Assembly (NCBI GenBank): GCA_001805575.1
Contig: MHGN01000018.1
Coordinates: forward strand, 19,637-62,451
Length of the DNA stretch: 42,815 bases
Direction: 5' to 3'
Source of the DNA: Omnitrophica WOR_2 bacterium RIFCSPHIGHO2_02_FULL_45_21
GTDB lineage: Bacteria; Omnitrophota; Gorgyraeia; Gygaellales; UBA12090
The translations under genes and the position numbers were made by a program. Shown here one piece after another: positions 15,341 to 23,510 of the stretch. The notes under the pieces were generated by a model, which did no database searches, was not told the origin of the DNA, and saw only the letters and a list, made by a program, of their open reading frames with translations. The stretch's first letter is position 1. Every line of letters starts with the position of its first letter.

Positions 15341-16291
15341 TTACAAAGTGCAGGTGTTTTTTTGGCCTACCCGTAAGCTGTAGCTTGCCTCAATGGTCTT
15401 CACTAAATACGTTAGCGCCGCGTTGACCGGGGTTGCTATGCCTAAGCCCTGGGCCTGTCTTACCACTGCCCCGTTTATAAAATCAATTTCAGTGCGCCTT
15501 TGTTTTAAAACATCCTGGAGCATGCTAGAGACGTTATTGGCGGTTGCTTCACAAACTGCCTCAACCTTAGAGAGCGGGTCGTCATAAATTAACCTGATCC
15601 TTTTTTTCTTCGCCACTTTTATTGCCTCATTGACCGCTTCTTCCAGGATTTTCCTTGTTCCGTCAAATTCAATCAGCCTGCCGTTGTTTAAGCGGGTGAT
15701 TGCGGTAAGGGCATTGATGCCTACGTTGATCATCAACTTTGACCAGAGCAGGGCCTTAATGTCTTTGCTAATGCAGGTCTTAAGCCCCGCCTTGTTAAAG
15801 AGTTCGCGGATAGAGCGCAGTTCAGCGGTAATTTTGCCATCCATGCGGCCGAACACTGTTTCCCCGCGCCCGGCGTGCCGTATTGATCCTGCGGCTAAGA
15901 GCGTTGCTCCGTGATTAGTGGTGCCGCCAAGGGTTTTTTCCTGGCCGGCCACTTCGGAGATGATTTCCGTGTTGCCTAAGCCGTTTTGCAGGCTGAGCAC
16001 TAAAGTCGATTCGCCAAGCATGGGCTTGATATCCTTAAGGGCGCCTTTGGTGTCATAGGATTTTACCGCTATAATGATAAGGTCCTGGGGGCCTATTTCT
16101 TCGGCGCTTACGCTGACGTTGACTTTTGCCTGCCAATTACCCGAGACGCCCTCTGCTTTTATGCCTTGCTCTTTGATTTTTTGGGCGCGTTCGGCATTTT
16201 TATCTAAAAGCCAGATTTCTTCCCCGCTCTTTGAGAGAAAACCGGCTAATAAACATCCCATAGCTCCCGGCCCGACAATGGTTATTTTCAT
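15341..16291 (-). CDS. panE: 2-dehydropantoate 2-reductase (ketopantoate reductase)
   Basis: PanE reduces ketopantoate to pantoate with NADPH, the step after PanB in pantothenate synthesis. The 316 residues start with the dinucleotide-binding motif VGPGAMGCLLAGFL (6-19). The catalytic Lys block is SKLMINVGINALTAI (about 188-202), and the EAVNEAIKVA and LQDVLKQRRTEIDFINGAVV blocks (the latter about 262-281) complete the C-terminal domain. Members of the wider ApbA family can act on other 2-oxo acids, but the presence of panB in the same gene run supports this role. Confidence 0.93.
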   Translation of the reverse strand: MKITIVGPGAMGCLLAGFLSKSGEEIWLLDKNAERAQKIKEQGIKAEGVSGNWQAKVNVSVSAEEIGPQDLIIIAVKSYDTKGALKDIKPMLGESTLVLSLQNGLGNTEIISEVAGQEKTLGGTTNHGATLLAAGSIRHAGRGETVFGRMDGKITAELRSIRELFNKAGLKTCISKDIKALLWSKLMINVGINALTAITRLNNGRLIEFDGTRKILEEAVNEAIKVAKKKRIRLIYDDPLSKVEAVCEATANNVSSMLQDVLKQRRTEIDFINGAVVRQAQGLGIATPVNAALTYLVKTIEASYSLRVGQKNTCTL

Positions 16292-16310
16292 AATATCACC
16301 CCGCTGAAAG

Positions 16311-17054
16311 TTAACCTAATATGCTTAAGAGTTTTTCTGATTTCGGCCTGAGCTGTAAATGAAATTCCATAAAATTATGCAGGATGTTTTTGAGTTCATC
16401 TTTTATCTTTGCGCTCAAGCCCAGCCGTAAGGCATCATCCCAGTTCCCCTGCTCAATATGCAATATAGAGGCGATGGTTCCCCCGAGCACATCGCTAGAA
16501 TAACTATCGGCAGCGCTGCATTCGCTGCAAATCAGCCCTCCGCGCTTGAGATTAAAAAAAGCCGCAACGGAAATATCCCGGTCGCAGGCTATACAGCCAT
16601 CTAATCTAGGCCGAAAGCCGATGCTTTTTAAGAACTTAATCAGGAATATACACAAGACCTTTTCCGCATCAAAGCCGGAAGATATCTGTTTTAAGGCAGA
16701 GAGAGTCAGTTCGTATCCCTCTATATTTTTATCATTCGGCTGTATCAGCTGCCCTATAAGATCGATTATGTAACTGGCATAGGCAATTGATTTTAGATTA
16801 TTTCTGATCACGGTAAAATCATCTTTTAAGTCACACTGTGAAATAAGATGCAGGCCTGAACTGCGCGCTTGATAAAAGATAATATCATTGAGAGAAAATG
16901 GCTCTAAGTTAGAGGCGAATTTCCTGGAGTCGCCGCGTATCCCTTTTAGAATTCCGTCTAATCTGCCGTAGTCTTTGCTAAAAAAATGCGCGATCAGGCT
17001 TGTTTCCCTGAAATCAAAGGTCTTTAATACTATTGCTTCGGTTTTTAGGATCAT
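16311..17054 (-). CDS. recO: DNA repair protein RecO
   Basis: RecO anneals single-stranded DNA and helps load RecA in the RecFOR pathway. The N-terminal OB fold opens with the family block KTEAIVLKTFDFRETSLIAHFFSKDYG. The zinc site is in CIACD (about 157-161) and the later CSEC pair near 178. The length of 247 is typical. No Shine-Dalgarno is evident, and an extended -10-like TGATATACT lies 5 bases before the start, so translation may begin on a very short leader. ybeY follows after about 100 bases of inverted repeats. Confidence 0.95.
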   Translation of the reverse strand: MILKTEAIVLKTFDFRETSLIAHFFSKDYGRLDGILKGIRGDSRKFASNLEPFSLNDIIFYQARSSGLHLISQCDLKDDFTVIRNNLKSIAYASYIIDLIGQLIQPNDKNIEGYELTLSALKQISSGFDAEKVLCIFLIKFLKSIGFRPRLDGCIACDRDISVAAFFNLKRGGLICSECSAADSYSSDVLGGTIASILHIEQGNWDDALRLGLSAKIKDELKNILHNFMEFHLQLRPKSEKLLSILG

Positions 17055-17082
17055 CGGAAAGTATATCAGGTTACCTAAATTA

Positions 17083-17129
17083 GATCCTTCAGCGCTTTAA
17101 CAGGCTATAGAAACGAGCGCTGAAGGATC
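17083..17129 (-). repeat. 14-bp perfect inverted repeat between recO and ybeY
   Basis: Arms GATCCTTCAGCGCT (17083-17096) and AGCGCTGAAGGATC (17116-17129) are perfect complements with a 19-base loop. It directly adjoins a second inverted repeat; the two share two bases. Confidence 0.75.
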
Positions 17130-17164
17130 AAGATAAATCTGCCCGCAGGGCAGATTTATCTTGA
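17128..17164 (-). terminator. 17-bp perfect inverted repeat over the end of ybeY, terminator-like
   Basis: Arms TCAAGATAAATCTGCCC (17128-17144) and GGGCAGATTTATCTTGA (17148-17164) enclose a 3-base loop. The distal arm is the last part of the ybeY coding sequence. A 17-bp stem at a gene end should stop or stabilise the transcript, but no T-run follows. Confidence 0.5.
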
Positions 17165-17590
17165 ATTGACATGGATTATTTGATTAAGTATCTGCTCTTG
17201 GTGCTTAAACATTATTTTTTTATCTTTGGGGCTTCTATCGTCGTAGCCGTAGAGGTGCAATAGGCCATGGATAATATAACGGACGAGTTCTTTCTTAAGC
17301 GAGGCCTTATAGAATTTGGCATTCCTTTTTGCGCTTTCTAAAGAAATGGCCAGGTCAGCGGTATTTTGGCCGTAATTGAAGACCAGGACATCCGTAGGCC
17401 TATTGGCCTTGAGATATTTTTGATTCAATAGCTTAATCCGGGTATCATTGAGAAAAACTATCCCCAGCAACCATTCCTCTGGCTGTTTTGATTTGCCCAA
17501 GCATGGCAATATTTTCCGGATCAGCTTTTTGGCCGCGCCATAGCTAATCGGCAGGGCCTGGCTGCTTAAGTTTCTTATGCTGATTTTCAT
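17156..17590 (-). CDS. ybeY: Endoribonuclease YbeY
   Basis: YbeY is a single-strand-specific metallo-endoribonuclease needed for 16S rRNA 3' end maturation and ribosome quality control. The zinc motif is HGLLHLYGYDD (108-118). Two of the usual three His ligands are present (His108, His112); the third position is Asp118 instead of His. The domain also has TADLAISLESA (about 77-87). The 144-residue length is typical. It overlaps the pgpH-like gene upstream by 4 bases in the conserved phoH-pgpH-ybeY order, which strongly supports the call. Confidence 0.94.
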   Translation of the reverse strand: MKISIRNLSSQALPISYGAAKKLIRKILPCLGKSKQPEEWLLGIVFLNDTRIKLLNQKYLKANRPTDVLVFNYGQNTADLAISLESAKRNAKFYKASLKKELVRYIIHGLLHLYGYDDRSPKDKKIMFKHQEQILNQIIHVNSR

Positions 17591-18990
17591 ACCGATAGAG
17601 CTTCTGGATACTTAATCCGTCCATGATATATCCCGCTTAAGATATGGGTAAAGACCCGGGCAATCTTCTCCAGGTCTTTTAAAGTCAGTTCGCAGCTATC
17701 TAACTGGCCGTCTATAAATTTATTGTTGATAACCTTATGCACTACTTCTTCAATCTTTGGGGCCTTAGGTTCGTTAATTACTCTTGATGCCGCTTCCACC
17801 GAATCTGCCAGCAGCACAATTGCGGTCTCCTTTGAAGTAGGGCGCGGCCCGGGATAACGAAAGCCTTCTTCATAGATTTTTTCATCCTCTTCGATTTCTT
17901 CCAGCGCCTTACGGTAAAAATAATAGACCAGGCCATTTCCGTGGTGTTGGGTTATAAAATCAATGATTGCCGGTTTGAGCCGGTATTTTCCTGCCAGTTC
18001 AACTCCTTCCTTAACGTGGTTCATAATAATCATTTTACTCATTGAAGGAGTAAGGCCTATATGTTTACTTAAAAGGCACTGGTTTTCCATAAAATATTCA
18101 GGGTGGGCGAGTTTTCCGATATCATGATAATATGAGCCGATGCGCGCCAGTAAAGGATTGGCTCCGATACTCTCTGCAGCTTGCTCGGCAAGGTTCCCTA
18201 CCACCAAACAGTGATGGTATGTTCCGGGAGCTTCCAGTATCATTTTTTTTAATAAGGGATGGTTAAAGTCGGATAGCTCAAGTAAACTGATATTAGTGGT
18301 AATCCCCAGGAAATTTTCCAGGAACGGCAGGGTTCCGCTTACCGCAACTGCGCAGAGAATTCCGCTGTAGAGATTGGAAGCCAGAGATGCAAAGTTTACC
18401 GGCGGATAAGCCGCTAAGGCAATGCCTTGGCTTTCCATATAGCCAAAGCCATAAGTGAGCCAGTAAAGCAGAGATTGAATGATGCCGGATAGGCATCCTG
18501 CGGTTAAAATACGGCTCCTCTTTCTTAAGCCGAATACGATAATCGCCGCAGCCATAGCGGTTATTGAAAAAATGATGCTTAGATACAGGGAGCTGCCGGC
18601 AATCATTCCGGCATAATACGATGATAATACGCAAAAAGTAAAGGCGAGCTTGAGGTCATTATAAAATATGGTTACATACATAGCCAGAGCCGTAACCGGT
18701 ATATACGGTGCCGGTATGCGATACTCTGTTAATTTACAGGTGCTAAAGATAAACAGCGCAAATAAAAAAATAAGTACAAGATAGTTATGCCGTTTATCCC
18801 GGGTAATTGCAGGCGGTGAAAATTTAAAATATAAGATAAAACTGATCAGCAGGAGCCCGCTTAAGATATTTATATTAAAGGCAATGGGCAAGAGGATTAG
18901 GATTATACCGCTTGCTATAAGAAAAGCTTGAGATTGGCAGCGCGCGATGAGGCGTAAGGCTTTATTTAGAGGGTGAGGATTTAAAGGCAT
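17587..18990 (-). CDS. HD-domain membrane protein, PgpH/YqfF-like (short form)
   Basis: The first 270 residues hold several membrane segments, followed by a cytoplasmic HD phosphohydrolase domain with TYHHCLVVGNLAE, IGSYYHDIGK, IIMNHVKEG, QHHGNGLV and LLADSVEAASR as metal and substrate motifs. PgpH proteins hydrolyse cyclic-di-AMP. Standard PgpH is about 700 residues and has a large extracellular HDED domain between the first and second membrane segments; here that domain is missing and total length is 467. Its position between phoH and ybeY is the usual one for this family. Activity on cyclic-di-AMP is inferred from family, not shown. Confidence 0.88.
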   Translation of the reverse strand: MPLNPHPLNKALRLIARCQSQAFLIASGIILILLPIAFNINILSGLLLISFILYFKFSPPAITRDKRHNYLVLIFLFALFIFSTCKLTEYRIPAPYIPVTALAMYVTIFYNDLKLAFTFCVLSSYYAGMIAGSSLYLSIIFSITAMAAAIIVFGLRKRSRILTAGCLSGIIQSLLYWLTYGFGYMESQGIALAAYPPVNFASLASNLYSGILCAVAVSGTLPFLENFLGITTNISLLELSDFNHPLLKKMILEAPGTYHHCLVVGNLAEQAAESIGANPLLARIGSYYHDIGKLAHPEYFMENQCLLSKHIGLTPSMSKMIIMNHVKEGVELAGKYRLKPAIIDFITQHHGNGLVYYFYRKALEEIEEDEKIYEEGFRYPGPRPTSKETAIVLLADSVEAASRVINEPKAPKIEEVVHKVINNKFIDGQLDSCELTLKDLEKIARVFTHILSGIYHGRIKYPEALSV

Positions 18991-18992
18991 TT

Positions 18993-19955
18993 CTAGCGGG
19001 CTGTATATATTTTCTCATAGGCAGCGATGATTTTCTGCACTAATTCGTGCCTGACTACATCTTTGCCGGTAAAATGGATAAATTTTATCCCTTGGATAGG
19101 TTTTAAGATCTCTATTGCCAGCACTAACCCTGCGGGTTTTCCTCCCGGAAGGTCGCTCTGGGTGGTATCGCCGGTAATAACGGTTTTAGAATCAAACCCC
19201 AAGCGGGTAAGAAACATCTTTAGCTGCTCAACAGTGCAGTTCTGCGCTTCATCAAGGATAACAAAGGCATCGTTTAAGGTCCTGCCGCGCATAAAGGCTA
19301 AAGGCGCTACTTCAATAGTTCCTATTTCAATGTATTTCTCTATCTGCTCTGCCTCCATCATATCGTAGAGGGCGTCGTAAAGCGGCCTCAAATACGGCAA
19401 TATTTTTTCGTATAGAGTTCCCGGAAGATATCCTAAGGATTCCCCTGCTTCAAGAGCCGGACGGGTAAGGATTATTCTGCGCACATATCCTTTTCGTAAG
19501 GCCTCAACTGCCATTGCCATAGCCAGATAAGTTTTCCCGGTGCCTGCCGGACCAACGCCAAAAACAATATCATAATCCTTTATTGCCCGGACGTATTCAC
19601 GTTGCGCGGCGCTTCTGGGGCTGAGCGTCCTGCCTTTAAATGAAAAACCGATATCCACCTTTTCAAGATCAAGGCCTTGTTTCGGCCGATGGTTTTCTGC
19701 GGGTTTTGGCGAATGAAACAAGTGCTGCAGCCCTGGTTTATCTATTCTTCGTCCCAGGCGGTTCTCGTTTAAGATATGCTCTATAATCGGCAGGGCGTTT
19801 TTAAGTTTTTTATTTCTGCCGGAGATTCTCAAGGTATCTAAGCGCAGAACGATTTCTACCCCCAAATCTTTTTCTAAAATCGGAAGATTTTCATCCCGGG
19901 GGCCAAAGAGCGCCAATGCCTCAGCGGCATTCTCTAACTTGATCTGTTTTTCCAT
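18993..19955 (-). CDS. PhoH family ATPase (YbeZ-like)
   Basis: PhoH/YbeZ proteins are cytoplasmic P-loop ATPases, thought to assist YbeY in RNA processing. Walker A is GPAGTGKT (135-142) with NEAQ-type Walker B VILDEAQNC (about 216-224) and the TGDTTQSDLPGG sensor block after it. An N-terminal KH-like region covers about 1-100, which may bind RNA. Length 320 is typical. The conserved run phoH-pgpH-ybeY argues for a shared role in RNA metabolism. Confidence 0.95.
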   Translation of the reverse strand: MEKQIKLENAAEALALFGPRDENLPILEKDLGVEIVLRLDTLRISGRNKKLKNALPIIEHILNENRLGRRIDKPGLQHLFHSPKPAENHRPKQGLDLEKVDIGFSFKGRTLSPRSAAQREYVRAIKDYDIVFGVGPAGTGKTYLAMAMAVEALRKGYVRRIILTRPALEAGESLGYLPGTLYEKILPYLRPLYDALYDMMEAEQIEKYIEIGTIEVAPLAFMRGRTLNDAFVILDEAQNCTVEQLKMFLTRLGFDSKTVITGDTTQSDLPGGKPAGLVLAIEILKPIQGIKFIHFTGKDVVRHELVQKIIAAYEKIYTAR

Positions 19956-19968
19956 TTACTATAAACTC

Positions 19969-20520
19969 TTAATCTCTTGGTATTTTTAGCTGCTGCCCGG
20001 CCCTAATTTTATCCGGGCTCTTGAGTTCGTCTTTATTCGCTTCAAAGATCTTCGTCCATTTTTTGCTTGTTCCGTAAGATTGAACAGAGATTTTTTGTAA
20101 GCTGTCGTCTTTCTTGACTATGTAGGTATCATATTTCTCTGCAGCCGTTCTCTGGGTTGATTTATCCTCATTCGGCTCAAATGCCGGAGGCGGAACTTCA
20201 AGATAACCGCGCTTTCCTTCGGGTGAGATATCCTGCGTTTCTCGCCGTTCAATCGGCTTCGGCGGTTCTTTAACTTTCTCAAATTTTACCGGGCTGTGCA
20301 TTTCAATTTCTACAATTCTGGTTGTGCGTTGGATGAATTTTTTTGGCGCAGGAGCGCCGGCCGGCGCAGAGCCGGTTAAATATCCTTGATTACCGCCTGT
20401 CTCCTGGTCAACCCTGTCTTTTACTGCCGAGTATGTCCTGACTGTGCATCCGCTTAAAAATAGCATAGTTACCAAACCAGATACTGCCCACTGCCCACTG
20501 CCCACTGCCAATTTTTTCAT
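19969..20520 (-). CDS. LysM-domain lipoprotein
   Basis: A lipobox LSGC ends at Cys25, giving a lipid-anchored cell-envelope protein. Residues 130-183 form a LysM domain (YIVKKDDSLQKISVQSYG, then QQLKIP), which binds peptidoglycan. Between them is a low-complexity Pro-rich linker. Residues 4-14 of the signal peptide (LAVGSGQWAVS) are encoded by a run of ACTGCCC-type units, one of the short-unit repeat blocks of this window. Start is supported by GAGGAGG about six bases upstream. It is the third gene downstream of hisS and precedes phoH. Confidence 0.9.
   Translation of the reverse strand: MKKLAVGSGQWAVSGLVTMLFLSGCTVRTYSAVKDRVDQETGGNQGYLTGSAPAGAPAPKKFIQRTTRIVEIEMHSPVKFEKVKEPPKPIERRETQDISPEGKRGYLEVPPPAFEPNEDKSTQRTAAEKYDTYIVKKDDSLQKISVQSYGTSKKWTKIFEANKDELKSPDKIRAGQQLKIPRD
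20485..20512 (-). repeat. Tandem ACTGCCC repeat at the start of the LysM lipoprotein gene
   Basis: Near-exact copies of ACTGCCC (plus-strand reading) run through codons 4-14 of the gene. They preserve the reading frame and extend the signal peptide. Confidence 0.7.
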
Positions 20521-20531
20521 AACTCCTCCTC

Positions 20532-21914
20532 TTATTTTTTACAGGCCAAGTTTAATTCGTTTAATTGCTTCGTTGTTGCTTTGCCCGGGGCGCCGGTCAT
20601 AGGGCAAATTCCTTTCTGGGTTTTCGGAAAAGCGATTACATCACGGATGGAAGCGCATCCAGTCAGAATAGCAAGCAGCCTGTCTAACCCGAAAGCAATT
20701 CCTCCATGCGGGGGCGCCCCATAGGTAAACGCTTCTAAAAGAAATCCGAATTTTGCTTTTGCTTCTTCATCTGAAAGGCCGAGAATGCGGAAAATTTTTC
20801 CTTGCAGGCCTTGTTGATGAATTCTAATCGAGCCAGAGGCAATTTCATTGCCATTGAGCACTAAATCATATGAGCGTGAGCGGGCCACGCTAAACTCTCC
20901 TTTCTCTATCATAGGAATGTCTTCGGCATTAGGGGCGGTAAAGGGGTGATGCTCGGATTCCCAGCGCTTCTCTTCATTATTGTATTTAAATAAAGGAAAG
21001 TCCATAATCCAGACAAAAGCAAATTCGCCTTCCGCCAAACGCAAATCAGGTTTATCGCAGCGATAGCGTTCGATTGACTCTTTATATGTCATTCGTCTAA
21101 AGGGAACGGGTAATAGAATGCCTTTTAATTCTTTAAAGACAGCATAAAGAAGCCTTTCGCTTAAGCCTAAGACATCCTCTTCGTTGATAAAAGACATTTC
21201 CATATCTAACTGGGTAAACTCCGGCTGGCGGTCTGCCCTTAAGTCCTCATCGCGGAAGCATTTGGCAATCTGGAAGTATTTTTCCAGGCCTGAGACCATG
21301 AGCAGTTGTTTGAACAGCTGCGGAGACTGCGGTAAGGCATAAAATTCTCCAGGGTTAAGGCGCGAGGGAACCAGAAAGTCGCGTGCGCCTTCAGGAGTAG
21401 GCTTGGTAAGGATGGGCGTTTCTACTTCAATAAATCCGGCGCTATCTAAAAACTTGCGCAGGGCCTGATAGAGTTTATGCCTTAGGAGGATATTAGCTGA
21501 CATCGTCTGCCTGCGCAGGTCTAAGTAGCGGTATTTAAGCCGAATCTCCTCCCCTGCCTCTAAGCTGCCGCTGATTTCAAAAGGCGGGATAAGCGCGGGA
21601 TTGAGTATTTCTAATTCCAGGGCCAGGATTTCAATTTCACCGCTGGGTATCTTATGGTTAATTGTCCCTTCTGGCCGGGGGTTAACTTTACCTTTGAGCC
21701 GGATCACGAATTCGCTGCGTAAGCTTGCCGCCAGTTCGTAACTTTGAGGCGATTGCTTAGGAATAAATACTACCTGGGTTATGCCGCAGCGGTCGCGGAT
21801 ATCAATAAAAATGAGCTTGCCGTGGTCTCTGCGCGCGCCAACCCAGCCGCATAATACCACTTCCTTCCCAAGGTCATTAATGGTTAGTTCTCCGCAAGTA
21901 TGGGTGCGCATCAT
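20532..21914 (-). CDS. aspS: Aspartyl-tRNA synthetase, bacterial type lacking the GAD domain
   Basis: AspRS charges tRNA-Asp with aspartate. The N-terminal anticodon OB-fold has the bacterial block CGWVGARRDHGKLIFIDIRD (22-41), followed by class II motifs RYLDLRR, FRDEDLRADRQPEFTQLDME (about 220-239) and GIAFGLDRLLAI. Bacterial AspRS is normally near 590 residues, with a GAD insertion of roughly 120 residues between the aminoacylation halves. Here the DKPDLR block (287-292) runs straight into EFAFVWIMDFPLF (297-309), so that insertion is gone and the length is 460. The enzyme otherwise looks intact. Downstream of hisS by 3 bases. Confidence 0.94.
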   Translation of the reverse strand: MMRTHTCGELTINDLGKEVVLCGWVGARRDHGKLIFIDIRDRCGITQVVFIPKQSPQSYELAASLRSEFVIRLKGKVNPRPEGTINHKIPSGEIEILALELEILNPALIPPFEISGSLEAGEEIRLKYRYLDLRRQTMSANILLRHKLYQALRKFLDSAGFIEVETPILTKPTPEGARDFLVPSRLNPGEFYALPQSPQLFKQLLMVSGLEKYFQIAKCFRDEDLRADRQPEFTQLDMEMSFINEEDVLGLSERLLYAVFKELKGILLPVPFRRMTYKESIERYRCDKPDLRLAEGEFAFVWIMDFPLFKYNNEEKRWESEHHPFTAPNAEDIPMIEKGEFSVARSRSYDLVLNGNEIASGSIRIHQQGLQGKIFRILGLSDEEAKAKFGFLLEAFTYGAPPHGGIAFGLDRLLAILTGCASIRDVIAFPKTQKGICPMTGAPGKATTKQLNELNLACKK

Positions 21915-21917
21915 AAG

Positions 21918-23174
21918 TTAGAGCCTTTTCTTTATCTCTTCAACAAAATTATCTAAGCCAATTTCTTCCTGTTTACCGGACTGCATATCTTTGAGAATTA
22001 TCATTTGTTTCTTAAGCTCATCGTCGCCAAGTAAAGCCACAAATTTTACGGCTAAATCGTTGGCTCTGCGCATCTGGCCTTTTAAGGATTTGTTTTCATA
22101 GTCCGTTTCAGAAGCAACCTGCGCTTCGCGCAGTTTTTGCAGTAAGACAAAGCCCTGCTCTTTGGCAGAATTTCCCAAGCTGGCGATAAAAATATCCAAC
22201 CTTGGTTTGGCTGCCGCGCATTCAAGCCCTGAGGCCAAAAGCAGCCGTTCAACTCCAAAGGCAAATCCCGCAGCGCCGAGTTCTGGCCCGCCAAGCTCAG
22301 GGATAAGGCGGTCGTAGCGCCCCCCGGCCGCGATGGCATCTTGAGCGCCTAAGCCCTGGTGGGTTATCTCAAATACCGTGCGGCTATAGTAGTCAAGGCC
22401 CCTGACCAGCGTAGGACTCAAGGAATAATTAATCTTAAGCCGGTCTAAGTTTTTCCGCACAATGAGAAAATGTTCGCTGCATCCGCTGCACAGATAATCT
22501 TCATAACGCAGCTTTAGGGTAGCGACTACCTGTGGACATCCTTCATTTTTACAATCGAGGACCCTGAAGACATTTTTCTTATAACGTTCATTACAGTCAG
22601 CGCAGAGTTTATTTAGATGGCCTTTAAGTTTTATGCGCAATATACTTTTAAGTTTTTGCTGGTCTGAAGAACAGCCTAAACTATTGAGCCTGATGGTAAA
22701 ACCGTGCACCTTGAGCTCTTCTAAGATTCTCCGGGCTAATGCGATAATTTCACTGTCTAAATAAGGGCTGTCCGAGCCTAAGGCCTCAACACCGATGTGG
22801 TGGAATTGCCTGAGGCGCCCTTTTTGCGGCCGTTCAGCCCTGAACATCGGCCCGATATAAAATAATTTAATAAAGGTATTAGTCCTATCTAAGTTATTTT
22901 CTAAATAAGCGCGCACCACCGCGGCCGTTGCCTCGGGCCTTAAGGCATAGCTTTCGCTTGAGCCGCGCTTGACTTCAAACATCTGTTTCCTGACGATTTC
23001 GGCCTCTTCGCCCAGAGAGCGGTTAAAGAGAGCGCTCTCTTCTAAGATCGGAGTGCGCAGCGGCTTATATCCATAAAGATTGAATATGCTGATTGCCTTT
23101 TCTTCAATAAGATGCCAGAGGAGCGCTTCCTCTGGCAGGATATCCTTCATCCCGGTTGGCGAATTAAATTTCAT
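21918..23174 (-). CDS. hisS: Histidyl-tRNA synthetase
   Basis: Class II synthetase that charges tRNA-His. Visible family blocks: opening GMKDILPEEALLWHLIE, motif 2 YALRPEATAAVVRAYLENN, HHIGVEALGSDSPYLDSE, and the histidine-specific GLDYYSRTVFEI and AAGGRYDRLIPELGGP. The C-terminal anticodon-binding domain starts near 325. Length 418 is normal. It overlaps the HU-like gene by 4 bases (ATGA type) and precedes aspS, the common hisS-aspS pair. Confidence 0.97.
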   Translation of the reverse strand: MKFNSPTGMKDILPEEALLWHLIEEKAISIFNLYGYKPLRTPILEESALFNRSLGEEAEIVRKQMFEVKRGSSESYALRPEATAAVVRAYLENNLDRTNTFIKLFYIGPMFRAERPQKGRLRQFHHIGVEALGSDSPYLDSEIIALARRILEELKVHGFTIRLNSLGCSSDQQKLKSILRIKLKGHLNKLCADCNERYKKNVFRVLDCKNEGCPQVVATLKLRYEDYLCSGCSEHFLIVRKNLDRLKINYSLSPTLVRGLDYYSRTVFEITHQGLGAQDAIAAGGRYDRLIPELGGPELGAAGFAFGVERLLLASGLECAAAKPRLDIFIASLGNSAKEQGFVLLQKLREAQVASETDYENKSLKGQMRRANDLAVKFVALLGDDELKKQMIILKDMQSGKQEEIGLDNFVEEIKKRL

Positions 23175-23443
23175 TTAATCTTTTGTTTCATCTCAAGGCC
23201 GGGCTTAAAAACCACCACTTTGCGGGAAGGAACGGGAACGCTCTGGCCGGTGCGGGGATTTCTGCCGATGCGCGCCCGGCGGGCTTTGATCTTAAATACT
23301 CCGAAGTTACGCAATTCTATTTTCTCTTCGCGGATTAAACTTTCTATGATACAGTCAAAAATTCCCTGCAGGACTTTTTTGACAATAACCTGTTTTATTC
23401 CGCAGGCATCGGCAACCTTAAGAGCAATATCTTTTTTGGTCAT
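23171..23443 (-). CDS. HU/IHF family DNA-binding protein
   Basis: The 90-residue basic protein bends and packs DNA as a dimer. The N-terminal helices open with MTKKDIALKVADACG, and the arm carries RNPRTGQSVPVP with the conserved Pro that intercalates DNA. The length is typical of HU. The start has GGGAGAG upstream. It is the first gene of the hisS-aspS run, an unusual place for an HU gene. Whether it acts as HU or IHF cannot be told from sequence. Confidence 0.93.
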   Translation of the reverse strand: MTKKDIALKVADACGIKQVIVKKVLQGIFDCIIESLIREEKIELRNFGVFKIKARRARIGRNPRTGQSVPVPSRKVVVFKPGLEMKQKIK

Positions 23444-23475
23444 TATAGCTCTCCCTTCTATATTGCCTAATTAGA

Positions 23476-23504
23476 TAAATATATAGGCGCTATCGTCTAT
23501 CCAA
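23476..23504 (-). promoter_or_regulatory. Weak promoter candidate for the HU-hisS-aspS run
   Basis: TTGGAT (23499-23504) could be a -35 box. An AT-rich -10 follows, either TATTTA at 17-base spacing (23476-23481) or TATATT at 15 bases (23478-23483). The spacing is ambiguous, so this is only a candidate. Confidence 0.35.
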
Positions 23505-23510
23505 AATTAC

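Noticed and set aside
17128-17164. Classic Rho-independent terminator of ybeY
   Set aside because: Stem is strong but there is no T-run after it; kept as terminator-like only.
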